Assembly: GCF_012396125.1 (NCBI RefSeq)
Contig: NZ_JAAXOX010000017.1
Coordinates: 1 to 47,883, forward strand
DNA from: Cellulomonas denverensis
GTDB lineage: Bacteria; Actinomycetota; Actinomycetes; Actinomycetales; Cellulomonadaceae
Direction of reading: 5' to 3'
DNA length: 47,883 bases
Shown here: in pieces, positions 33,790-42,501 of the stretch
How positions within the stretch are numbered: the first letter of the stretch is position 1
How the letters are laid out: every line of letters starts with the position of its first letter
The notes under the pieces: model-generated
Database searches by the model: none
The model's input: the letters and a program-made list of their open reading frames with translations, nothing else
Told to the model about the DNA's origin: nothing
Program-made: the position numbers and the translations under genes

Positions 33790-34613
33790 CCACCCACGCG
33801 CACACGCAGCACGGACGCAGCGGAGGAGGACCGGTGCCCTCACGGACGAGCACGCCCGCCCTGTCGGTACGCGGGGTGTCCTATCAGTACGGGTCGGTGC
33901 GCGCCCTGGTCGACGTGGACCTGGATGTGCACCCGCACGAGGTGGTCGCCGTGGTCGGCGACATCGGCGCGGGCAAGTCGACCCTGGCCCGGGTGATGTC
34001 CGGGGCGCTGACCCCGCAGGTCGGCTGGATCGAACTGGACGGGCAGCGGGTCACGCTGACCAACACCCGGGAGGCCCGGGAACTGGGCGTGGCCGCGGTG
34101 TTCCAGGACCCGGCGCTGGCCGAGAACCTGGACGTGGTGCAGAACCTGTTCCTCGGGCAGGAGATCCGGCGGGCCGGGTTCCTGGACGAGCGGCTGATGG
34201 AGAAGCGTGCCTGGGAGGTGCTGAACCAGCTGGCCGCCCGGGTGCCGTCGGTGCACGCCCCGCTCAGTTCGCTGTCCGGCGGGCAGCGGCAGGCGGTAGC
34301 GGTGGCCCGGGCGCTGGTCGGCCAGCCCCGGGTGGTGGTGCTGGACGAGCCGCTGGCCTCGCTGGGCATCTCGCAGACCGCCGAGGTACTGAACCTGGTC
34401 GAACGGCTGCGGGAGGCCGGGCTGGGCGTGGTGATGATCAGCCACTCGATGGTGGACGTGCAGGCGGTGGCGGACCGGATCGTGGTGCTGCGCCTCGGCC
34501 GGGTGAACGGCGACTTCGACGCCGAGCACGCCTCCTACGAGGACCTGATCGCGGCGATCACCGGGATCACCCCGGACGGGCGCTCGATCCGGCCGGGGTC
34601 GACGGTCCTCTAG
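33786..34613 (+). CDS. Sugar-type ABC transporter ATPase (single NBD)
   Basis: 275-aa ATPase of the carbohydrate-uptake subfamily (FrcA-like, a single nucleotide-binding domain). It has Walker A GDIGAGKST (58-66; the usual Asn of GDNGAGKS is Ile), Q-loop AAVFQDPAL, a LFLGQE segment, signature LSGGQRQAVAVARAL, Walker B VVVLDEP and H-loop ISHS. No permease or binding protein gene is adjacent: the next gene is purU on the other strand, so this is an orphan ATPase that must pair with components elsewhere. ATG 33786 overlaps the ROK stop; GTG 33834, with GGAGGA just before it, is an alternative start 16 codons later. Confidence 0.88.
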   Translation: MTTHAHTQHGRSGGGPVPSRTSTPALSVRGVSYQYGSVRALVDVDLDVHPHEVVAVVGDIGAGKSTLARVMSGALTPQVGWIELDGQRVTLTNTREARELGVAAVFQDPALAENLDVVQNLFLGQEIRRAGFLDERLMEKRAWEVLNQLAARVPSVHAPLSSLSGGQRQAVAVARALVGQPRVVVLDEPLASLGISQTAEVLNLVERLREAGLGVVMISHSMVDVQAVADRIVVLRLGRVNGDFDAEHASYEDLIAAITGITPDGRSIRPGSTVL

Positions 34614-34631
34614 GCCCGGGGCTCGGCGGGC
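34614..34631. terminator. Weak hairpin between ABC gene and purU
   Basis: GCCCG / CGGGC stem of 5 bp with an 8-nt loop, directly after the ABC stop, in a 22-bp convergent gap. Confidence 0.3.
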
Positions 34632-34635
34632 CGGG

Positions 34636-35514
34636 TCAGCGGAAGACGATCGTGCGGTGCCCGTCCAGCAGCACCCGGTGTTCGGCGTGCCAACGCACCG
34701 CCCGGGCCAGTGCCCGGCGCTCGACGTCCTGGCCCAGCGCCACCAGGTCCTGCACCGAGCGGCTGTGGTCCACCCGCTCGACGTCCTGCTCGATGATCGG
34801 GCCCTCGTCCAGGTCGCCGGTCACGTAGTGCGCGGTGGCGCCGATCAGTTTCACGCCGCGCTCGTGCGCCTGGGCGTAGGGCCGGGCGCCCTTGAACGAC
34901 GGCAGGAACGAGTGGTGGATGTTGATCACCCGGCCGGACAGTGCGCGGCACAGGTCGTCGGACAGGATCTGCATGTAGCGGGCCAGCACCACCAGCTCGA
35001 CGTCCAGCTCCGCGACCAGCTCCAGCAGCCGGGCCTCGGCGGCCGCCTTGGTGTCCCGGGTGACCGGCACGTGGTGGAAGTCGATGCCGTAGAACGCGGC
35101 CAGGTCGGCCAGCGAGGTGTGGTTCGACACCAGGCCGACGATGTCGATCGGCAGACCCTCCGAGCGCTGGCGGAACGCGAGGTCGTTCACGCAGTGCGCC
35201 GCCGTCGACCCCAGGATCAGGGTACGCATCGGCCGGCCGGCCACGTCCAGCGACCAGGTCATCCGGAACCGGTCGGCCAGCGCGGTCAGCCCGGTCTCCA
35301 GCTCGGCCCGCGGCGCGGTGGCCGCGACCTCCACCCGCATGAAGAACAGCCCGGACAGCGGGTCGCCGAACTGCTGGGACTCGGTGATGTTCCCGCCGTG
35401 CTCCGCGAGCAGTCCGGCGACCGCGGCGACGATGCCGGGCTGGTCGGGGCAGGACAGCGAGAGCACCCAGGAGGTGCCGGAGGTGGCGGGGGTGGCTGCG
35501 GGCGAGGTCGACAC
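34636..35514 (-). CDS. purU: Formyltetrahydrofolate deformylase
   Basis: Hydrolyses 10-formyl-THF to formate and THF, balancing the one-carbon pool. 292 aa: an N-terminal ACT domain (LSLSCPDQPGIVAAVAGLLA, GGNITESQQF) and a C-terminal formyltransferase-fold domain with SNHTSLADLA, LARYMQILS, INIHHSFLPSFKGARPY and TGDLDEGPIIEQDV. The start was set at GTG 35514 because TACCCT lies 7 nt upstream and the ACT domain then begins at a normal distance; an ATG at 35538 would add eight residues. Confidence 0.93.
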   Translation of the reverse strand: MSTSPAATPATSGTSWVLSLSCPDQPGIVAAVAGLLAEHGGNITESQQFGDPLSGLFFMRVEVAATAPRAELETGLTALADRFRMTWSLDVAGRPMRTLILGSTAAHCVNDLAFRQRSEGLPIDIVGLVSNHTSLADLAAFYGIDFHHVPVTRDTKAAAEARLLELVAELDVELVVLARYMQILSDDLCRALSGRVINIHHSFLPSFKGARPYAQAHERGVKLIGATAHYVTGDLDEGPIIEQDVERVDHSRSVQDLVALGQDVERRALARAVRWHAEHRVLLDGHRTIVFR

Positions 35515-35521
35515 GTCCGCG

Positions 35522-35527
35522 AGGGTA
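35522..35527 (-). promoter_or_regulatory. -10 TACCCT of purU
   Basis: Minus-strand TACCCT, 7 nt before GTG 35514, with no Shine-Dalgarno sequence between them. Confidence 0.4.
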
Positions 35528-35601
35528 CCCGTGGGCATCCCGCCCGGCGGGAGTTGTCCACAGACGGGACCTCCGGGTGGTCGAGCCCGCCACCGGGCTG
35601 A

Positions 35602-35607
35602 GACGAT
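35602..35607 (+). promoter_or_regulatory. -10-like GACGAT of the GNAT gene
   Basis: GACGAT exactly 6 nt before the ATG at 35614, the same spacing and sequence as before the PspC kinase and perM-like genes. Confidence 0.35.
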
Positions 35608-35613
35608 GGGGGC

Positions 35614-36126
35614 ATGAGCCAGACCGAGGTGACCATCCGACCCGTCGACGACGCCGAGGCGGGTGAGCTGCTCACGCTCCGCCGCGCCGCCTTCGTCACC
35701 GAGGCCCAGCAGTACAACGACCCGAACATCCCGCCGCTGACCCAGACCCTCAGCGAGCTGCGTGCCGATCTGGCCAAGGACGGCGTGGTCACCCTGGGCG
35801 CCTGGGCCGGGCACCGGATGGTCGGTTCGATCCGGGTGGTGTTCGAGGGGAAGAAGGCCACCCTGGGCCGGTTCGCGGTCGCCCCGGACCAGCAGGGCCA
35901 CGGGATCGGCACGAAGCTGCTGCTCGCGATCCTGCCGCACATGCCCGCGGACGTGGAGGAGGTCTGGGTGTTCACCGGGCGGGACTCGGTGCACAACCTG
36001 GCTCTGTACGAGAAGCACGGCTACACCCACGAGCACGACCAGACCGTCGGCGACCTGACCTACGCCTACCTGCGCCGGATCATGGGCGACGACGAGCGGG
36101 TGGACGGCGACCCGGTCGCGTCCTGA
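35614..36126 (+). CDS. GNAT-family N-acetyltransferase
   Basis: 170-aa single-domain acetyltransferase. The acetyl-CoA-binding motif A is LGRFAVAPDQQGHGIGTKLL (about residues 86-105), followed by EVWVFTGRDSVHNLALYEKHGYTHE (motif B). The substrate is unknown; the N-terminal half (RRAAFVTEAQQYNDPNIPPL) resembles GNATs acting on small molecules. Convergent with a GyrI-like gene, 4 bases apart. Confidence 0.88.
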   Translation: MSQTEVTIRPVDDAEAGELLTLRRAAFVTEAQQYNDPNIPPLTQTLSELRADLAKDGVVTLGAWAGHRMVGSIRVVFEGKKATLGRFAVAPDQQGHGIGTKLLLAILPHMPADVEEVWVFTGRDSVHNLALYEKHGYTHEHDQTVGDLTYAYLRRIMGDDERVDGDPVAS

Positions 36127-36130
36127 CCGC

Positions 36131-36748
36131 TCAGTCCACGGGGCGCACCGGCTGCCGCAGCACGGTGCGCCGTGCCTCGGGCGCGACCCGGCGGTGGTCA
36201 CCCAGATAGATCTCGTGGTGCCGCCCGTTCCAGGTCAGTCCACGGTCCGGCATCACCTCCTCGTGCAGCCGGGCCAGGGTCGGCGCCTCGTCGTCGTAGG
36301 ACCCCACGTGCATGATCTGCAGGCACCGGCCCTCGTCCAGCGACAGCGGTCGCACCCGGTCCAGCGGCAGCTCCGGCTTCTTGCGTGCCGCGGTCGCCAG
36401 CCCGGACTCGATGTCCGGCTCGGCGACCAGGTCCGGCAGCGGGATCAGCATCGTCCAGTCCCAGTCGCCCTTGGTCCCGGTGGCGAACGCCGTGGGGTCC
36501 TCGGCCGACCACAGCCCGGACAGTGGCCCGACCACGAAGTCGGATCCGGTGCGCGCCTTCACCGCCGCCCGCACGCCGTAGCCGCCGGTGTGCAGTGCGG
36601 ACACCGCCGCCGCGTACTCGGCCGAGCTGTTCGGGTCACCGTGGCCGTCCACCGCCAGATAGGTGGTCGGCGGCACCACCACCTCGGTGAAGTCGGCCGT
36701 TCCGGGCCGGTACAGGTCCCGGCGCTCGCGCTGGAGATCGATCCGCAT
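36131..36748 (-). CDS. GyrI-like small-molecule-binding protein
   Basis: 205-aa stand-alone GyrI-like/SHS2-fold protein. Recognisable stretches are VVVPPTTYLAVDGHGDPN (residues 23-40), KGDWDWTMLIPLPDLV near 100, LQIMHVGSYDDEAPTLARLH near 145, and HHEIYLGDHRRVAPE near the end. Such proteins bind or hydrolyse hydrophobic and cyclopropanoid compounds; the ligand here is unknown. The ATG at 36748 is 6 nt after AAGGA; an ATG immediately before it (36751) is also possible. Confidence 0.82.
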   Translation of the reverse strand: MRIDLQRERRDLYRPGTADFTEVVVPPTTYLAVDGHGDPNSSAEYAAAVSALHTGGYGVRAAVKARTGSDFVVGPLSGLWSAEDPTAFATGTKGDWDWTMLIPLPDLVAEPDIESGLATAARKKPELPLDRVRPLSLDEGRCLQIMHVGSYDDEAPTLARLHEEVMPDRGLTWNGRHHEIYLGDHRRVAPEARRTVLRQPVRPVD

Positions 36749-36849
36749 CATCCGTCCTTCCGCATGCCCCGATCCCACAGGCTGACACGGTGGCAGGGTC
36801 AACCGGGCGGCGGGGAGCGGCGGAGCGCGCGGACTTGCTAGGGTCACGC

Positions 36850-36926
36850 TGTCGCAACTGGCGCACTGGTGGTCACCACCGGGGAGCGGCACCAGCATCA
36901 CTGACGTCGGGTCGCCCGCCTGGGCC
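36850..36926 (+). ncRNA. ZTP (pfl) riboswitch upstream of glyA-folD
   Basis: Second ZTP aptamer in the window: CAACTGGCGCACTGGTGG, then ACCACCGGGGAGCGGCA, a linker, and CCCGCCTGGGCC (36915-36926). P1 pairs TGTCGC (36850-36855) with GCGGCA (36886-36891, one G-U), and P2 pairs GGTGG with CCACC. glyA and folD are known targets of this class, since both feed the 10-formyl-THF pool whose shortage raises ZMP/ZTP. Confidence 0.9.
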
Positions 36927-36930
36927 CGCC

Positions 36931-36970
36931 GGTCGATGACCACACCACCGGTGTGCGGTCGTGTCGACCG
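36931..36970 (+). promoter_or_regulatory. Hairpin array, likely riboswitch expression platform
   Basis: Immediately after the aptamer: CACACC-ACC-GGTGTG (36941-36955), CGGTCG-TGT-CGACCG (36956-36970), and a competing long-range pair GGTCGA (36931-36936) with TCGACC (36964-36969). These mutually exclusive stems lie 20 bases before the glyA Shine-Dalgarno sequence. Termination or sequestration is inferred. Confidence 0.5.
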
Positions 36971-36992
36971 CGCACGTGACTCGAGGAGAGGC

Positions 36993-38282
36993 ATGAGCGT
37001 CGAGAACACCCCCTTGCTGGACCAGGGCCTGGACCAGGTCGACCCGGAGATCGCCGCCGTCCTGGACGGTGAGCTGACCCGCCAGCAGAGCACGCTGGAG
37101 ATGATCGCCAGCGAGAACTTCGTCCCCCGCGCCGTGTTGCAGGCCCAGGGTTCGGTGCTGACCAACAAGTACGCCGAGGGCTACCCGGGTCGCCGGTACT
37201 ACGGCGGTTGCGAGCAGGTCGACATCGCCGAGAACCTGGCGATCGCCCGGGCCAAGGAGCTGTTCGGCGCCGAGCACGCCAACGTCCAGCCGCACTCCGG
37301 TGCCACCGCCAACGCCGCCGTGCTGCACGCGCTGGCCAACGCGGGCGACCGGATCCTGGGCCTGGAGCTCGCGCACGGCGGGCACCTGACCCACGGGATG
37401 AAGATCAACTTCTCCGGCAAGCTCTACGACGTCGGCGCCTACGGCGTGAACCCGGACACCTTCCTGATCGAGCCGGAGGCGATCCGCGAGGCCGCGCTCA
37501 AGCACCGCCCGCAGGTGATCATCGGCGGCTGGTCGGCCTACCCGCGGCACCTGGACTTCGCCGCGATGCGCGAGATCGCCGACGAGGTGGGCGCCAAGCT
37601 CTGGGTGGACATGGCGCACTTCGCCGGCCTGGTCGCCGCGGGCCTGCACCCGTCGCCGGTGCCCTACGCGGACGTGGTCTCCTCCACCGTGCACAAGACG
37701 ATCGGCGGCCCGCGCTCCGGCTTCATCCTCAGCCGCGAGGAGTACGCCAAGAAGATCGACTCCGCGGTGTTCCCGGGCCAGCAGGGTGGCCCGCTGATGC
37801 ACGTCATCGCCGCGAAGGCCGTGTCGTTCAAGATCGCGGCCGGCGAGGACTTCAAGGCCCGCCAGCAGCGCACCATCGACGGCGCGCGGATCATCGCCGA
37901 CCGGCTGGTCGCCCCCGAGGTCGCCGCCGCGGGCGTGTCCGTGCTGACCGGCGGCACCGACGTGCACCTGGTGCTGGTCGACCTGCGGAACTCGCAGCTG
38001 GACGGCCAGCAGGCCGAGGACCTGCTGCACGACGTCGGCATCACGGTGAACCGCAACGCGGTGCCCTTCGACCCGCGGCCGCCGCGCGTGACCTCCGGTC
38101 TGCGGATCGGCACCCCGGCGCTGGCCACCCGCGGCTTCGGCGACGCCGAGTTCAGCGAGGTCGCCGACATCATCGCCACCGCGCTCACCGACGGTGCGTC
38201 GGCCGACGTCGAGGCGCTGCGGGCCCGGGTGACCAAGCTCGCGGACGCCTTCCCGCTCTACCCCGGCCTGAAGCAGTACTGA
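36993..38282 (+). CDS. glyA: Serine hydroxymethyltransferase
   Basis: PLP enzyme interconverting serine + THF and glycine + 5,10-methylene-THF. 429 aa; it shows [11 protein letters not shown] (residues 35-45), [17 protein letters not shown] (58-74), [26 protein letters not shown], the PLP lysine in [14 protein letters not shown] (Lys235), and the C-terminal [24 protein letters not shown] lies 4 nt before the ATG. It sits behind a ZTP riboswitch; folD follows after one base, so the two are cotranscribed. Confidence 0.97.
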   Translation: MSVENTPLLDQGLDQVDPEIAAVLDGELTRQQSTLEMIASENFVPRAVLQAQGSVLTNKYAEGYPGRRYYGGCEQVDIAENLAIARAKELFGAEHANVQPHSGATANAAVLHALANAGDRILGLELAHGGHLTHGMKINFSGKLYDVGAYGVNPDTFLIEPEAIREAALKHRPQVIIGGWSAYPRHLDFAAMREIADEVGAKLWVDMAHFAGLVAAGLHPSPVPYADVVSSTVHKTIGGPRSGFILSREEYAKKIDSAVFPGQQGGPLMHVIAAKAVSFKIAAGEDFKARQQRTIDGARIIADRLVAPEVAAAGVSVLTGGTDVHLVLVDLRNSQLDGQQAEDLLHDVGITVNRNAVPFDPRPPRVTSGLRIGTPALATRGFGDAEFSEVADIIATALTDGASADVEALRARVTKLADAFPLYPGLKQY

Positions 38283-38283
38283 G

Positions 38284-39162
38284 ATGACCGCGAGGATCCT
38301 GGACGGCAAGGCCACCGCCGCGACGATCAAGGCCGAACTGGCCGAGCGGGTCACCGCCCTGGCCGCGAAGGGCGTCCGGCCCGGGCTGGGCACCCTGCTG
38401 GTGGGGGAGGACCCGGGCTCGGTGTCCTATGTCGCCGGCAAGCACCGGGACTGCGCCGAGGTGGGCATCGCGTCGATCCGGGAGGACCTGCCGGCCGACG
38501 CCACCCAGGAGCAGATCGAGGCCGCGGTCGCCCGGCTGAACGCGGACCCGGCCTGCACCGGGTTCATCGTCCAGCTCCCGCTGCCGCGCGGGATCGACAC
38601 CAACCGGGTGCTGGAGCTGGTCGACCCGGCCAAGGACGCCGACGGCCTGCACCCGACCAACCTGGGCCGCCTGGTGCTGCGGGTGAACGAGGAGATCGAC
38701 TCCCCGCTGCCCTGCACCCCGCGCGGGATCATCGAGTTGCTGACCCGGCACGGCATCGAGCTGGCCGGGGCGGACGTGGTGGTGATCGGGCGGGGCACCA
38801 CGGTGGGCCGGTCGATCGGGCTGCTGCTGACCCGGCGCGCGGTGAACGCCACCGTCACCCTGACCCACACCGGCACCGAGGACCTGGCCGAGCACACCCG
38901 GAACGCGGACGTGATCGTCGCCGCCGCCGGGGTGCCGGGGATCGTCACGCCGGACCTGGTCAAGCCCGGCGCCGTGGTGATCGACGTGGGCGTGTCCCGG
39001 GTGACCGACCCGGAGACCGGCAAGAGCCGGATCGCCGGGGATGTGCACCCCGACGTGGCCGAGATCGCCGCCTGGCGCTCGCCGAACCCCGGCGGGGTGG
39101 GCCCGATGACCCGGGCGATGCTGCTGGCCAACGTGGTGGAGTCCGCCGAGCGCTCCGCCTGA
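38284..39162 (+). CDS. folD: Methylene-THF dehydrogenase / methenyl-THF cyclohydrolase
   Basis: Bifunctional enzyme making 10-formyl-THF from 5,10-methylene-THF (NADP-dependent). 292 aa: catalytic region [20 protein letters not shown] (YxxxK), [41 protein letters not shown] and [15 protein letters not shown]. The start is one base after the glyA stop; it has no strong Shine-Dalgarno sequence of its own, so it relies on coupling and shares the ZTP riboswitch. Confidence 0.96.
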   Translation: MTARILDGKATAATIKAELAERVTALAAKGVRPGLGTLLVGEDPGSVSYVAGKHRDCAEVGIASIREDLPADATQEQIEAAVARLNADPACTGFIVQLPLPRGIDTNRVLELVDPAKDADGLHPTNLGRLVLRVNEEIDSPLPCTPRGIIELLTRHGIELAGADVVVIGRGTTVGRSIGLLLTRRAVNATVTLTHTGTEDLAEHTRNADVIVAAAGVPGIVTPDLVKPGAVVIDVGVSRVTDPETGKSRIAGDVHPDVAEIAAWRSPNPGGVGPMTRAMLLANVVESAERSA

Positions 39163-39207
39163 CACCACGACGTCCGGGGCCGTTCTCCGGTCCCGGACGT
39201 CGTGGTG
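39163..39207. terminator. 16-bp-stem bidirectional terminator
   Basis: Perfect arms CACCACGACGTCCGGG and CCCGGACGTCGTGGTG with a 13-nt loop. It starts right after the folD stop and ends 2 bases before the stop of the convergent MalY-type gene. Confidence 0.9.
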
Positions 39208-39209
39208 CG

Positions 39210-40427
39210 TCAGCGGGTGGTGTGGCGGCGCTGATCGAGCGGGCACAGGCCCGCGGCTGATCCGGCCCAGCCCAGCACGCCCGCGATCCGGTCGGCGATC
39301 TCGCGCAGCACCGGTCGCGGGGTGGCCAGCGTGATCCGGGCGAAGCCGGCGCCGATCTCCCCGCAGTCGGCGCCCTCGGTCAGCCGCAGCCCGGCCTCGC
39401 GCGCCAGTCGATGTGCCGGCCGATCGGCCAGGGCGGTGTGCCGGAAGTCCAACCAGCCCAGGTACGTGCCCTCCGGTGGGGTGAACCGGACCCCGGGCAG
39501 CCGGTCGGCGACCAGCTCGGCGAACAGCCGCCGGTTGCCGTCCAGGTAGTCCACCGCCTCGGCCAGCCAGTCCCGGCCATCGGTGTACGCGGCGGCCGAC
39601 GCGATCAGGCCCAGGGTGCCGGTGCTCTTCTCGTACTCCTCGCCGATCCGGGCCCACAGTTCGGCGTCGGCGTCGTTGCTCAGCACCAGCTGGGCGGCCT
39701 TCAGCCCGGGGATGTTCCACGCCTTGCTGGTCGAGGTCGCGGTCAGGGTGTGGCCGGCCGCGACCGGGCCGAGGGCGGCGTAGGGCAGGTGCGCGCGACC
39801 GGGCAGCACCAGCGGGGCGTGGATCTCGTCCGCGAACACCCGGCCATCGTGGGCGTGCACCACGCGCTCGATGCCGGACAGCTCCTCGGCGTCCAGCACC
39901 CGGCCGGTCGGGTTGTGCGGGTTGCAGAGCAGCAGCAGCTCGGCGCCGTCGTCGAACGCCCGGGCGATCGCGTCCAGATCGTGCTCCAGCCGGCCGTCGT
40001 GCTCGACCAGCGGCACCTGGATCGCCCGGCGGCCGAGCGAGGCCGGCAGGGTGAGGAAGGGCATGTAGGCCGGGGTGGGCAGGATCACCGCGGCGCCGGG
40101 CGAGGTGAACTGCTCGATCGCGGCCCGGAACGCGGTGAACACGTCCGGCAGCGGCCGCACCCGTTCCGCCTCGACCCGCCAGCCGTACTGCGCCTCGGCG
40201 TAGCCGGCGAAGGCCGCCGAGGTGGCGGCGATGTCACCGGGGGCGGGGTAGCCCAGCCGGCCGCCGTCCACCGCGGCGTGCAGGGCGGTGGTGACCGCCG
40301 GGGCGGTGCCGAAGTCGGCTTCCGCCACGAACGCCCCGATCATGCCGGGGAAGGCGGTCCACTTCAGGCTGCCGCCGTCGCGGAGCTGATCGGGCGTGCG
40401 CAGGTCGGCATCGGTGGTGAAGGTCAC
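39210..40427 (-). CDS. MalY/PatB-family aminotransferase (cystathionine beta-lyase type)
   Basis: 405-aa fold-type I PLP enzyme. MalY/PatB features: an early WTAFPGMIGAFVAEADFGTA segment in place of the usual KW..yp...lplwvAdmDF, LPTPAYMPF, LLLCNPHNPTGRV, VFADEIHAPLV, and the PLP lysine in TATSTSKAWNIPGLKAAQ. Likely a C-S lyase cleaving cystathionine or related thioethers, possibly also a regulator as in E. coli MalY. The GTG at 40427 was chosen because TGTGAT lies 6 nt upstream and the frame before it is not protein-like. Divergent from xth. Confidence 0.85.
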   Translation of the reverse strand: MTFTTDADLRTPDQLRDGGSLKWTAFPGMIGAFVAEADFGTAPAVTTALHAAVDGGRLGYPAPGDIAATSAAFAGYAEAQYGWRVEAERVRPLPDVFTAFRAAIEQFTSPGAAVILPTPAYMPFLTLPASLGRRAIQVPLVEHDGRLEHDLDAIARAFDDGAELLLLCNPHNPTGRVLDAEELSGIERVVHAHDGRVFADEIHAPLVLPGRAHLPYAALGPVAAGHTLTATSTSKAWNIPGLKAAQLVLSNDADAELWARIGEEYEKSTGTLGLIASAAAYTDGRDWLAEAVDYLDGNRRLFAELVADRLPGVRFTPPEGTYLGWLDFRHTALADRPAHRLAREAGLRLTEGADCGEIGAGFARITLATPRPVLREIADRIAGVLGWAGSAAGLCPLDQRRHTTR

Positions 40428-40506
40428 CCGGGCATCACACCACCACCGGCCCACCGCTCGCCAGGTGTGGTCCGTGGTGTGGGTGGCGTGAGGTTGGATG
40501 GGCACC

Positions 40507-41301
40507 GTGTTGGTTGCGACTGCGAACGTGAACGGGATCCGCGCCGCCTACAAGCGCGGGATGGGCGACTGGGTGGCCGCGCGGCGCCCGGACGTGATGC
40601 TGCTGCAGGAGGTGCGCGCCCCGGACGAGATCCTCAGCGACTTCCTGTCTACCGCCGAGTGGGATCTGGCGCACGAGGCCTGCGAGATCAAGGGCCGGGC
40701 CGGGGTGGCGATCGCCTCCCGGCTGCCGATGAGCGCGATCCGGATCGGCCTGGGCACCGGGGTGCCGGTGGACACCGGGCGCTGGGTGGAGGCCGACCTG
40801 GAGCTGCCCGGCGGCGGCAGCCTGACCGTGGTGTCGGCGTACATCCACTCCGGCCAGGCCGGCACGCCCAAGATGGACGAGAAGTACGCCTTCCTGGACA
40901 TCGTGACCAAGCGGCTGGCCGAGCTGATCGGCTCCGGGCAGGACGTGGTGGTCGCCGGTGACCTCAACATCGCCCACCGCGAGGTCGACCTGAAGAACTG
41001 GCGGACCAACCGCAAGAACGCCGGGTTCTTGCCCGAGGAGCGCGCCTACCTGGACCGGTGGTTCGACGAGCTCGGCTGGCGGGACCTGGGCCGCGAGCAC
41101 GGTGGTGAGGGTCCCGGCCCGTACACCTGGTGGACCTGGCGCGGACAGGCCTTCGACAACGACGCCGGCTGGCGGATCGACTACCAGCTCGCCACGCCGG
41201 GGCTGGCCGACAAGGTCGCCTCGGTGGAGATCGACAAGGCGCCGACCTACGACGAGCGGTGGAGCGACCACGCTCCGGTGCTGGTGGACTACCGGGTCTG
41301 A
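40507..41301 (+). CDS. xth: Exodeoxyribonuclease III (AP endonuclease)
   Basis: Base-excision repair nuclease of the endonuclease/exonuclease/phosphatase fold, 264 aa from GTG 40507. It shows VATANVNGIRAAYKRG at the N terminus, MLLQEVRAPDE (metal Glu), VSAYIHSGQ, VAGDLNIAHREVDLKN, WRIDYQLAT and WSDHAPVLVDY (catalytic His). I favour GTG 40507, with TTGGAT 7 nt upstream and a family-like N terminus; ATG 40498 would add three residues. Its stop abuts the stop of the convergent gene with no gap. Confidence 0.93.
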   Translation: MLVATANVNGIRAAYKRGMGDWVAARRPDVMLLQEVRAPDEILSDFLSTAEWDLAHEACEIKGRAGVAIASRLPMSAIRIGLGTGVPVDTGRWVEADLELPGGGSLTVVSAYIHSGQAGTPKMDEKYAFLDIVTKRLAELIGSGQDVVVAGDLNIAHREVDLKNWRTNRKNAGFLPEERAYLDRWFDELGWRDLGREHGGEGPGPYTWWTWRGQAFDNDAGWRIDYQLATPGLADKVASVEIDKAPTYDERWSDHAPVLVDYRV

Positions 41302-42468
41302 TCAGCCCTGCGCGGACGGTGCGCCGGGGGCGCCGCTGCGCATCGCGACGATCTGCCCGGTGGCGTCCGCGGTGATCCAGGCGTCGTGGTAGTCGTCGGC
41401 GGTGCTCAGGTCGAACATCGCGGGACCGCCGCTGGTCCGCGACACGTACACCGTGGGCTCGGGGTCGTCGATGCCGGTGAGCTCGGGCAGCTGGGCGACC
41501 AGGCCCGCCACCAGCGACCAGTCCACGGCGGTGGCGTCGAAGAGTTCGTCCGGCAGGTCGGCCGGGTCGGACTGGATCAGCTCGGCGCCCTGGTGCTGGG
41601 CCTCGCCGTCCCGCCAGGTCCAGCTGTCGGTGGTGGTGGCGCCGGGGCTGGTCAGGGCGTCGGCCACCGCGTAGGTGCGGAACAGGGTGATCGAGGTGAA
41701 CTCGGTGACCCCGGCGGCGGCGACCAGGTCGTCGATCACCCGCTGGGTGCGGTCGGCCGGGAAGATCGACTGGGCCTGTGCCTCGGCCTCGGCCGCCTCC
41801 GCCTGCACCTGCTCCACCGGGGTGCCGGTGGCCACCGCCCAGGCGTCCTCCCGGACCGGCCAGACCCGGATCGCCACCCCGGCGGCGAAGGCGACCACCA
41901 GCAGCGCGGCCGGGATCCGCAGCAGGCCCCGGCGGTCACGGCCCCGGGCCGGCGGCACCGTCCACTCCGGCGCGGACTCGGTCGCCCGCAGCCGGGTGTC
42001 GGTGTCGGCCAGCCGCTGCCAGTGCGCGGGCGGCGGGTCGAGCAGCGTCAGCTCGGGCCGCTCGGCGTCCGGCTGGCCGACCACCACGATCGCCCCGCGC
42101 TGCAGGCTGGGCAGCCGGCCGAGGTTGACCAGGGCGCGGGTGGAGGTCTGGTACGCGGCCCGGTTCCGCGGCTGGGCGAGCAGCTGGATCTCACAGATCG
42201 GGTTGTCGTTGACCGAGCTGCCGGTGGCGCGCACGTCCAGCACCTTCGCCAGGAACACCCGGCCCTCCCGGTCGGCGGCGTCCACGTCCTTGATGGGTGC
42301 GGCACCACCGGCCAGACTGCGGCCGATACTCACCACGACCAGCAGCACGGTCATCGTGATCGCGGTCGCGGGCAGCCACCCCCAGTGCCGGTCGTCGATC
42401 TCGGTCACGGTGAGGATCACCGACGTGACGAACATGCCGATCACGGCGGAGAGCAACAGGCGGAGCAT
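41302..42468 (-). CDS. Three-span membrane protein, unknown function
   Basis: 388-aa protein. Two N-terminal transmembrane helices (LLLSAVIGMFVTSVILTV and WLPATAITMTVLLVVVSIG) precede a cytoplasmic domain, residues 55-150 (VFLAKVLDVRATGSSVNDNP), that looks like a small beta-barrel as in DUF3592-like proteins. A third helix follows (about 182-200, LLRIPAALLVVAFAAGVAI), then an extracytoplasmic region of about 185 residues beginning with an Ala/Glu-rich segment (AEAAEAEAQAQ) and resembling no family I know. ATG 42468 has CAGGAT 7 nt upstream; ATG 42477 is the alternative. Confidence 0.72.
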   Translation of the reverse strand: MLRLLLSAVIGMFVTSVILTVTEIDDRHWGWLPATAITMTVLLVVVSIGRSLAGGAAPIKDVDAADREGRVFLAKVLDVRATGSSVNDNPICEIQLLAQPRNRAAYQTSTRALVNLGRLPSLQRGAIVVVGQPDAERPELTLLDPPPAHWQRLADTDTRLRATESAPEWTVPPARGRDRRGLLRIPAALLVVAFAAGVAIRVWPVREDAWAVATGTPVEQVQAEAAEAEAQAQSIFPADRTQRVIDDLVAAAGVTEFTSITLFRTYAVADALTSPGATTTDSWTWRDGEAQHQGAELIQSDPADLPDELFDATAVDWSLVAGLVAQLPELTGIDDPEPTVYVSRTSGGPAMFDLSTADDYHDAWITADATGQIVAMRSGAPGAPSAQG

Positions 42469-42501
42469 GTCGCCCATCCTGCCTGTTCAGGGAGGTATCG
42501 C

